A stretch of DNA of 64,000 nucleotides from Kitasatospora sp. A2-31 (GTDB lineage Bacteria; Actinomycetota; Actinomycetes; Streptomycetales; Streptomycetaceae). A program made the translations under genes and the position numbers. Under the pieces are notes generated by a model, which saw only the letters and a list, made by a program, of their open reading frames with translations, searched no databases and was not told the origin of the DNA. Location of the stretch: assembly GCF_022288725.1 (NCBI RefSeq), contig NZ_JAKNTA010000020.1:24533-88532 (forward strand), in the 5' to 3' direction. This document shows, in pieces, positions 59,169 to 64,000 of the stretch. How positions within the stretch are numbered: position 1 is the stretch's first letter; every line of letters starts with the position of its first letter.

Positions 59169-59174
59169 CGCGCA

Positions 59175-59220
59175 GGACGCCCCGGGGCGCCGCCAACTCG
59201 GCTGCGTCCCGGGGCAGTCC
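59175..59220 (+). terminator. Hairpin with one-base bulge after the zinc-ribbon gene
   Basis: GGACGCCCCGGG at 59175-59186 pairs with CCCGGGGCAGTCC at 59208-59220 apart from a bulged A. An alternative short palindrome CGCCCCGGGGCG lies at 59178-59189. Confidence 0.7.
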
Positions 59221-59235
59221 GACAGCGCCAAAGTC

Positions 59236-59265
59236 GTGACACATCATCACGAACCCTGCTAAAGT
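59236..59265 (+). promoter_or_regulatory. Internal phage promoter
   Basis: GTGACA at 59236-59241 and TAAAGT at 59260-59265, with an 18-bp spacer, form a good vegetative promoter in the most AT-rich intergenic patch of this operon. It follows a terminator and precedes the 59352 gene, so it starts a new transcription unit. Confidence 0.65.
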
Positions 59266-59351
59266 ACCCGTCAAGCGACAAAAGAACGGCCCCCGTCGGT
59301 GCTGGACACACCGGCCGGAGGCCTGACCATCGAGAGACTGGACATCTCGCA

Positions 59352-60164
59352 ATGGCTATCCGCGATCGTATCGCGGGCCTCCGTGCGCGCCGCAACACTG
59401 CGCGCACGTCGAGCCCCTGGTGGGTCAACGCCACCACCACCGCAGGACGCCCCGTCGTCCTCGCGTCTGCGCTCGTCATGAGCGCCCCCGCCGAATACCA
59501 CCTCGCCCGAGGCGCGGGTTTCGGCGACCCCTACGCCTACGGCATGCCGCTCGTCCTCAGCTCCTACGCCGGCATCGCCGCCGTCGTCGCCGCCAACCGC
59601 CCCAAGGGTGCCCGCGGTCGAGCCTCAGCCATCGTCGGCGCTGGCGCCGCACTCGCCCTCGCCATGGGTGCCCAGATCATCGGCCACCTCGTCTCCACCG
59701 GCTACATGAGCGGCCACTCCGCATGGCTCGTCTCCAGCGTCTCCGCCGTCCCCCCGCTCGTCGTCGGGCACCTGCTTCACCTTGCCGCGACCCGCGAGGA
59801 CGCCCCTGCCGAGACGGCCGAGGACGCACACGGCGCCGTCTACCTCGACGAGACGCCCCCGTCGTCCTCCGCGCCGCAGACCGCACGGCCGCCCGTCATC
59901 CCCGCCGGTGCGGCCATGCTCCCCACCGTCACCCCGTGCGGCATCCCTGCGACCGCCGAGGACGCCCAGGACGCGTGGCGGGACGAGCGGGGCGCCAGCG
60001 GGCAGCCGCGTCTCATCAGCGCCGCTGAGGTCGCGCGCATCGTCGGCGTCGAACCGTCCACCGTCCGCAACTGGGTCTCCCGGGGGCTGCTCGACGTTGC
60101 CCGCAAGGACGCCCGCGGACGCAACTGGTTCGACCCGTCCTCGATCACCTCACTGAACAGCTAG
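59352..60164 (+). CDS. Membrane protein fused to a MerR/excisionase-type helix-turn-helix
   Basis: The 270-residue protein has four predicted membrane spans in the first 140 residues (VVLASALVMSAPAEY; MPLVLSSYAGIAAVVAANR; AIVGAGAALALAMGAQIIGH; VSSVSAVPPLVVGHLLHLA), reminiscent of the DUF2637/Spd-type proteins of streptomycete plasmids and integrative elements. A ~75-residue polar linker leads to a C-terminal helix-turn-helix (about 215-265: LISAAEVARIVGVEPSTVRN, then GLLDVARKDARGRNWFDPSS). A membrane-tethered DNA-binding protein is implied. ATG 59352 follows GAGAGACTGGACATCTCGCA. Confidence 0.75.
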   Translation: MAIRDRIAGLRARRNTARTSSPWWVNATTTAGRPVVLASALVMSAPAEYHLARGAGFGDPYAYGMPLVLSSYAGIAAVVAANRPKGARGRASAIVGAGAALALAMGAQIIGHLVSTGYMSGHSAWLVSSVSAVPPLVVGHLLHLAATREDAPAETAEDAHGAVYLDETPPSSSAPQTARPPVIPAGAAMLPTVTPCGIPATAEDAQDAWRDERGASGQPRLISAAEVARIVGVEPSTVRNWVSRGLLDVARKDARGRNWFDPSSITSLNS

Positions 60165-60172
60165 CGGCCACC

Positions 60173-60328
60173 GTGCCCGCCGCCCTGCTTTGGGCGGTCC
60201 CCGCCGCGCTCGCGCTCACCGTGCTTGCCGCCGTGCACCCGCACGGCCCCACGGTCACCCTGCGCGCCGCTGCTGGCATCTGGATCGCCCTCCTCTGCAT
60301 CGCCCTGCCCCTCCTCCTCAGGAGTTGA
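60173..60328 (+). CDS. Small two-span membrane protein
   Basis: The 51-residue protein starts at GTG 60173, 8 bp after the fusion gene stop. Two hydrophobic stretches (AALLWAVPAALALTVLAAVH and AAAGIWIALLCIALPLLLR) form an antiparallel hairpin in the membrane. It resembles the tiny Spd-type spread proteins of streptomycete plasmids in size only. Its function is unknown. Confidence 0.6.
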   Translation: MPAALLWAVPAALALTVLAAVHPHGPTVTLRAAAGIWIALLCIALPLLLRS

Positions 60329-60332
60329 CCCG

Positions 60333-60497
60333 ATGGGCCTCTGGTCCAAGCTCACCGGCGGCCAGACCGCCGAGACCACCCCGACCCGCCGCACCCTGGC
60401 CGACCGCCGCCGCCGCGAGCGAGAGATCCGCCGTATCGACAAGGGCACCGCCGCCTGGCTCGCCGCCGGCGGTCGCGGCCGCCGGACGGACCGCTGA
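60333..60497 (+). CDS. Small basic phage protein
   Basis: The 54-residue protein (ATG 60333 after CAGGAGTTGACCCG) is very basic in its central helix (LADRRRREREIRRIDKGTAA), which could bind nucleic acid or acidic partners. It has no hydrophobic span. It lies between two small membrane-protein genes in the same operon. Confidence 0.58.
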   Translation: MGLWSKLTGGQTAETTPTRRTLADRRRREREIRRIDKGTAAWLAAGGRGRRTDR

Positions 60498-60498
60498 C

Positions 60499-60657
60499 AT
60501 GGCGCCCTACGAGATGGGCCCCGCCCTGTGGCCCCTCGCCGTCCTGCTCCTCCTGATGCTCACCCCCAAGCGCATCGGCCACGTCGTCGCCCGACTTCTC
60601 CGGCTCCTCGGCCTCTTCGTCGCCGTCCTGCTCCTCCTCCCATACCTCTTCAGCTGA
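60499..60657 (+). CDS. Small two-span membrane protein
   Basis: The 52-residue protein (ATG 60499) has one span at about 8-22 (ALWPLAVLLLLMLT), a short basic loop (PKRIGHVVARLLRLL) and a second span to the end (GLFVAVLLLLPYLF). It is the second tiny membrane protein of the cluster. Its function is unknown. Confidence 0.6.
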   Translation: MAPYEMGPALWPLAVLLLLMLTPKRIGHVVARLLRLLGLFVAVLLLLPYLFS

Positions 60658-60668
60658 AAGGCCCTACC

Positions 60669-60986
60669 GTGAGCTACCTCGCGTCCGCCATCGACACCGC
60701 CGCCAAGTACCAGCTCGCCGCTCCCGAGCAGGCCCCGAACGCCGGCCTCACCGGCATGGCGGGCGGCGCCTTCATCGTCGGAGTCATCGCCGCCGCCGTC
60801 CTCATCACCAAGTGGAGGACCAAGGGCCTGATGACGCCGCAGGAGAAGAAGCACATCGCCATCGCCGCCCTGGCCATCATCTGCCTCGCCGGATCCGGCG
60901 GCGTCCTCGGCGGACTCATCAGCACCGTGCACGACACGGCCAACCAGACCGGAACCACACTCCAGCAGACCAGCGTCGGCCGGTGA
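60669..60986 (+). CDS. Two-span membrane protein of the Spd-like cluster
   Basis: The 105-residue protein (GTG 60669 after GAAAGGCCCTACC) has spans at about 28-47 (MAGGAFIVGVIAAAVLITKW) and 65-87 (IAIAALAIICLAGSGGVLGG). A polar connecting loop and a C-terminal Thr/Gln-rich tail complete it. It is coupled by GTGA overlap to the next gene. Small proteins like this accompany TraB-type conjugation genes in streptomycete elements, but no TraB gene is seen here. Confidence 0.62.
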   Translation: MSYLASAIDTAAKYQLAAPEQAPNAGLTGMAGGAFIVGVIAAAVLITKWRTKGLMTPQEKKHIAIAALAIICLAGSGGVLGGLISTVHDTANQTGTTLQQTSVGR

Positions 60987-61684
60987 CGATCCAACGACGG
61001 GCCGCCGGGAGGCTGTACGACGGGTCCGTCCTGGTGGCCCGCCGCCTCCGCCGCCGCGCGGCAGACGCCAACCTCTGGGCCAAGGCGGGCGGAGGACTGG
61101 TCCTCTGGAAGGGCGCTCCCGTCCTGCTGGACGCCGCACATCAGCAGCCGCTCCTCCCGGCGGCCGCAGCGGGGGCCTGGTGCTGGGCCGCCTGGCGAGC
61201 CGGCAAGCCACCCGACCCGGCGGCCACGCCGCCCGCTGAGGACACCCGCGGGGCAGCCGAGGTCGGCCCGGAGACGGCCGAGGGACCCGCCGTCGAGAGC
61301 GCCAAGACGGCCGAGTTCCTGGCCCTGCTTCACCGCCTCATGCCCCGCCCAGGGGACCGCATCCACCTCGCCCAGGTAGCCGCCGAGATGAGCGGCGACC
61401 CGACCGCCACCGGCCCCGTCCGGGATCTCTGCGCCGCCGCCGGGGTCACGGTCACCGCGGTCCGCGTGAAGGGCCGCGGGTCCAGCACCGGCATCTACCG
61501 CCGCGACCTACCCCCACTCCCCAACCCCTCCCCCGAACCCCTCTCGGGTGTTGTTGTCGCAGGTCAACACGGCCAACAACAACGCCAACAACACTCCGAG
61601 GAGGGGCCCGAGAAGGGGTTCGTGACCACGGCCGACCCGGCCAACCCCGCCCACTCGATCATCCACTGGAAGGCTGCCTCATGA
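60983..61684 (+). CDS. Phage protein with C-terminal wHTH-like domain
   Basis: The 233-residue protein (GTG 60983 in the preceding stop) has a basic N-terminus, a weakly hydrophobic middle (LLPAAAAGAWCWAAWRAGKP), and a winged-helix-like part at about 110-175 (FLALLHRLMPRPGDRIHLAQ, then EMSGDPTATGPVRDLCAAAG). A Pro/Gln-rich tail follows with unusual codons in QHGQQQRQQHSEEG (CAACAACAACGCCAACAACAC). The domain resembles small DNA-binding modules of FtsK/Tra-like proteins, but the motor domain is absent. Confidence 0.65.
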   Translation: MTIQRRAAGRLYDGSVLVARRLRRRAADANLWAKAGGGLVLWKGAPVLLDAAHQQPLLPAAAAGAWCWAAWRAGKPPDPAATPPAEDTRGAAEVGPETAEGPAVESAKTAEFLALLHRLMPRPGDRIHLAQVAAEMSGDPTATGPVRDLCAAAGVTVTAVRVKGRGSSTGIYRRDLPPLPNPSPEPLSGVVVAGQHGQQQRQQHSEEGPEKGFVTTADPANPAHSIIHWKAAS

Positions 61685-61875
61685 TCAACGCCATCACCCG
61701 CGACGAGCTCGACTTCGACGACCACGGCCGCCCCTACCACTGCCGCCAGGTGCTCCTCCTCGCCGGCGACCACTACCACTGCATCTGCGGCCGGGCCGTC
61801 CTCGCCACCCTCGCCCACGCCGAGTCCGCGAACCGCGGCGCGAACCGGACCGACCTCCGCCGAGCCGACGGCTGA
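61681..61875 (+). CDS. Small Cys/His phage protein
   Basis: The 64-residue protein (ATG 61681 overlapping the preceding stop) contains PYHCRQVLLLAGDHYHCICG, with three cysteines and three histidines in a row that could hold one zinc ion. The tail is polar. It ends the operon before a perfect hairpin at 61940. Confidence 0.62.
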   Translation: MINAITRDELDFDDHGRPYHCRQVLLLAGDHYHCICGRAVLATLAHAESANRGANRTDLRRADG

Positions 61876-61939
61876 CCGCTTGCACAAGATCGGCGCTTGT
61901 GTCACGCTGCTGCCAGCACTACACGTGCGCCTACATCGC

Positions 61940-61967
61940 GAAGGGCCCGACTCCAGTCGGGCCCTTC
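61940..61967 (+). terminator. Perfect 13-bp hairpin ending the second early operon
   Basis: GAAGGGCCCGACT at 61940-61952 pairs exactly with 61955-61967 around CC. Confidence 0.88.
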
Positions 61968-61986
61968 GGCATTCCCGGGAGGTGGC

Positions 61987-62184
61987 GTGGACCCTCTGCT
62001 CACCGGCCCCGAATCCGCCCGGCTTGCCGGCGTCAACCCGGCCACCATCCGGCAGTGGAAGCGCCGCGGCCTCATACAACCCGACGGGCTCGACGAACAC
62101 GGCCGCCCCATGTACCGGCAGATGACCATCGCCCGCGCCGAGCGCGCCACCCGCGACCGGGCAGGCCGCCGCATCGCCGCGTAG
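61987..62184 (+). CDS. Small MerR/HTH_17-type DNA-binding protein
   Basis: The 65-residue protein (GTG 61987, preceded by GGGAGGTGGC) is a single helix-turn-helix (LLTGPESARLAGVNPATIRQ, then KRRGLIQPDGLDEHGRPMYR). Position just before the packaging region suggests a late-gene regulator or a terminase-region binding protein. Which of these is correct cannot be told. Confidence 0.72.
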   Translation: MDPLLTGPESARLAGVNPATIRQWKRRGLIQPDGLDEHGRPMYRQMTIARAERATRDRAGRRIAA

Positions 62185-62188
62185 GCGG

Positions 62189-62503
62189 CTACTTCACCAG
62201 CGGGCCCTCGCCCACCCCCGGGGTCTCGACCGGCGCCCCGGCGCCCTCCTGCTCCCGCGGCCGTGCGACCAACCCGCCGGCCACCGCGGCGGCACCGCCG
62301 ACCAGCAGCAGCCATGACGTGCCCTGCCTCTCGCTGATCTTCGCCGCGCACGACGCCGGCACGTCCCGCGAGACGTAGCTCGACTCCTTCGGCGACCACG
62401 GCGACCCGCAGTCCTCGCCCGCCGAGTACAGCCCCATTGCGAACCCCCCGGCCGCCAGGACCAGACCGGCCACCACCACGCCCTGCGTCGCCTGAGACGC
62501 CAC
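62189..62503 (-). CDS. Leftward two-span membrane protein in the phage
   Basis: The only leftward gene in this arm has 104 residues from GTG 62503. A span at about 9-27 (GVVVAGLVLAAGGFAMGLYS), a loop with two cysteines (GEDCGSPWS, ASCAAKIS) and a second span (WLLLVGGAAAVAGGLVARP) are visible. Opposite orientation to the operon suggests expression in the lysogen, for example superinfection exclusion. That is inference from position. It is convergent with the 61987 gene. Confidence 0.6.
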   Translation of the reverse strand: MASQATQGVVVAGLVLAAGGFAMGLYSAGEDCGSPWSPKESSYVSRDVPASCAAKISERQGTSWLLLVGGAAAVAGGLVARPREQEGAGAPVETPGVGEGPLVK

Positions 62504-62554
62504 ACCAACCCCCTTGGTCGACAGGGCGCACAGCCTAGAGGCAGGTGATCCACG

Positions 62555-62941
62555 GTGACCAGACGCCGAGCGCTCACCGTGTGCACCGTGGCCGGCTGTC
62601 CCGAGCTCACCCCGGGCGGCCGGTGCCCGACCCACCAGGCCGAGGCCGAGCGCGCCCGCGGCACCCGCACTCAGCGCGGCTACGGCCAGCAGCACCGCAT
62701 CCGCTTCCGCCCCGGTGTCCTGCAGCGTGACCCGCTGTGCGTCTGCACCGAGCAGGGCCACGGGCACGGTCAGCCCTGCGGCCAGCCCAGCCAGCACGCC
62801 GACCACTGGCCGCTCAGCAGGCGCGAGCTGGTCGCCGCTGGCGACGACCCGGACGACCCGAGGCACGGCCGCGGGCTGTGCCACCGCTGCCACAGCCGGG
62901 AGACGGCCCTCCACCAGCCCGGCGGCTGGGCCGACCGGTGA
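62555..62941 (+). CDS. HNH endonuclease of the packaging region
   Basis: The 128-residue protein (GTG 62555) has an N-terminal zinc knuckle (VCTVAGCPELTPGGRCPTHQ) and the HNH core with CVCTEQGHGHGQPCG, ADHWPLSRREL and GLCHRCHSRETA. Its Cys residues bind the structural zinc, and the central DH pair forms the active site. HNH proteins next to terminase genes are required for cos cleavage in several phages (family knowledge), which fits its place just before the terminase genes. Confidence 0.9.
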   Translation: MTRRRALTVCTVAGCPELTPGGRCPTHQAEAERARGTRTQRGYGQQHRIRFRPGVLQRDPLCVCTEQGHGHGQPCGQPSQHADHWPLSRRELVAAGDDPDDPRHGRGLCHRCHSRETALHQPGGWADR

Positions 62942-63155
62942 CCCAGCGTCACCGGTCTGCCGTCACCCACCGTGACAGAGGCCAGGGGGTGACCCCCTGC
63001 GGCCAGCCCGGCGGGACCCGCGGGGGAGGCAGCTCGCTGTGTGTACGGGTCTGGAGGGTCGCCCGGCGCCCCTCGCAGTGACTCAGTGTGACCCATAGCC
63101 GCGGCCGCAACGGCCGGGTGATGACGCGCCGCAACGGCGCTTGAGAGGTGATCAC
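62942..63155. promoter_or_regulatory. Probable cos / terminase-binding region
   Basis: This 214-bp gene-free stretch between HNH and the small terminase gene contains GTGAC/GTCAC words at 62948, 62962, 62972, 62989, 63078 and 63088. A direct repeat CCGCAACGGC lies at 63105-63114 and 63129-63138. Phage cos sites typically lie here and carry such repeats for the small terminase. No staggered-cut palindrome can be named. Confidence 0.45.
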
Positions 63156-63611
63156 GTGGCCGGCACCGGCCCTGTCCCCAAGCCCGCCGACCAGCGGCGG
63201 CGACGCAACGCCGACCCCACGGCCGGCGCGGTCCTGCCCGCGGACGGCCCCGCTGGCCCCACCCCGGTGTTGCCCGGCGGGCACGACTACGACAGCCGGA
63301 CCCTTGAGTGGTACGAGACGTGGCGGTCGTCGCCGCAGGCCTCCCTGTTCCTGGCCACCGACTGGCAGCGGCTCCACATGCTGGCCCAGCTGGTCGAGCT
63401 GTATTGGACGGAGCCGAAGAAGGAGTTGCTGTCCGAGATCCGGCTCAACGAGGCGGCGCTCGGCGCGACGGCCGCGGACCGGGCCCGGCTGCGGTGGACC
63501 GTGGCGGAGCCCGACGAGCCGGCCGCCCGGAAGCGATCCCCGGGGAGCCGGGCCGCCGCCAGCCGCCGGGACCGTGTTCTGCGAGTGGTCGATGGCTCGG
63601 CGGAGAGCTGA
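63156..63611 (+). CDS. terS: Phage terminase small subunit
   Basis: The 151-residue protein (GTG 63156 after TTGAGAGGTGATCAC) has a basic, disordered N-terminus. A helical core at about 50-118 (TLEWYETWRSSPQASLFLAT; LHMLAQLVELYWTEPKKELL; IRLNEAALGATAADRARLRW) is typical of small terminase subunits of actinophages. It recognises the packaging site and recruits the large subunit, whose gene overlaps its 3' end by 20 bp. Confidence 0.85.
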   Translation: MAGTGPVPKPADQRRRRNADPTAGAVLPADGPAGPTPVLPGGHDYDSRTLEWYETWRSSPQASLFLATDWQRLHMLAQLVELYWTEPKKELLSEIRLNEAALGATAADRARLRWTVAEPDEPAARKRSPGSRAAASRRDRVLRVVDGSAES

Positions 63612-64000
63612 CCCGGACCGGTTCGTCTCCCTCGGCTTCGACGCCGTCGACTGGATCGAGCACTACCTCTGCCACGGGCCGGGCGATGTGCAGGGCCAGC
63701 CTCTGCTCATCGACGACGAGATGGCCGCCTTCATCGTGAAGGCGTACGAGCTCGACCCGGCGACCGGCCGGCGGCGGGTCAACAGGGCCTTCCTGTCCCG
63801 GCCGAAGGGCCGCGCGAAGAGCGAGCTCGCCGGCGCCCTGGTGGTGTTCGAGGCGCTCGGCCCGTGCCGCTTCGACGGCTGGGATGCCGACGGCGAGCCG
63901 GTCGGCCGCGAGCAGATCTACCCGTTCATCCGGTGCATGGCCACGGAGGAAGGGCAGGCCGGCAACACCTACGACAACGTCGCGGTGATGCTGGAGCACC
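63592..64000 (+). CDS. terL: Phage terminase large subunit, N-terminal part (cut by window)
   Basis: ATG 63592 lies inside the end of terS in another frame. The visible 136 residues include DPDRFVSLGFDAVDWIEHYL, the adenine-binding region LLIDDEMAAFIVKAYELDP, and the Walker A-like FLSRPKGRAKSELAGALVVF, as in large terminase ATPases. MATEEGQAGNTYDNV follows near the edge. The rest of the ATPase and the nuclease domain are beyond the window. It drives DNA packaging and cuts the concatemer. Confidence 0.9.
   Translation, partial: MARRRADPDRFVSLGFDAVDWIEHYLCHGPGDVQGQPLLIDDEMAAFIVKAYELDPATGRRRVNRAFLSRPKGRAKSELAGALVVFEALGPCRFDGWDADGEPVGREQIYPFIRCMATEEGQAGNTYDNVAVMLEH

Overview
The window is very GC-rich DNA with strong G/C bias at third codon positions, frequent GTG and TTG starts, and gene families typical of streptomycetes: two WhiB-like proteins, an AfsR/SARP-type regulator, a SpoIIE-type phosphatase with a HATPase domain, a DUF1707 protein and OxyR/AhpCD. 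The host is almost certainly a chromosome of Streptomyces or a close relative such as Kitasatospora. The gene order glpX - wbl - DUF1707 - fumarase, oxyR - ahpC - ahpD, phoH - uppS and pckG - hemolysin III agrees with what I remember of the conserved Streptomyces core. That is recall and was not checked. No rRNA, tRNA or CRISPR array was found.

Region 1 (1-45.4 kb) is host chromosome. It opens with the end of an IS1182-like transposase. Central carbon metabolism follows (class II fructose-1,6-bisphosphatase, class I fumarase, and later an alanine-type aminotransferase and GTP-dependent PEP carboxykinase). Stress and envelope genes include OxyR-AhpCD, an MMPL exporter with its TetR, a DHA2 drug exporter with its TetR, an AI-2E-type permease, a secreted transglycosylase-like protein, PIN-PhoH and a cis-prenyl transferase. 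Regulators include a GntR with twin operators, a 983-residue SARP/NB-ARC/TPR protein beside a small acidic protein, MerR-like and XRE-like proteins. A secreted chitinase has a DasR-type site (dre) in its promoter. A YyaL/DUF255 thioredoxin-like gene is broken by a 20-nt insertion that looks like a transposon footprint. A ~490-bp gene-poor stretch at 43.75-44.24 kb carries a strand-biased TACTGC repeat cluster.

Region 2 (45.4-64.0 kb, right edge cut by the window) is an integrated phage. Reading leftward are a tyrosine integrase, an ImmA-like metallopeptidase and an XRE repressor. A divergent switch with two different operator families separates these from a long rightward operon. In that operon are a second XRE protein, a DNA-binding excisionase-like protein, a Cas4/AddB-like nuclease, an SSB-like protein and a primase-SF3 helicase, then a striking 245-bp array of eleven 9-bp repeats that is the best candidate for the replication origin. 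After it come a Holliday-junction-resolvase-like nuclease, a phage WhiB, many small proteins joined by ATGA/GTGA overlaps, a membrane protein fused to a helix-turn-helix, a run of small membrane proteins, an HNH endonuclease, a probable cos region, and the small and large terminase genes. The structural and lysis genes and the right attachment site lie beyond the window.

The strongest candidates for something undescribed are the origin-like array at 53901-54145, the two-family lysogeny switch with an apparently leaderless GTG gene at 48064-48211, the TACTGC cluster, and the membrane protein/helix-turn-helix fusion with its neighbouring small membrane proteins.
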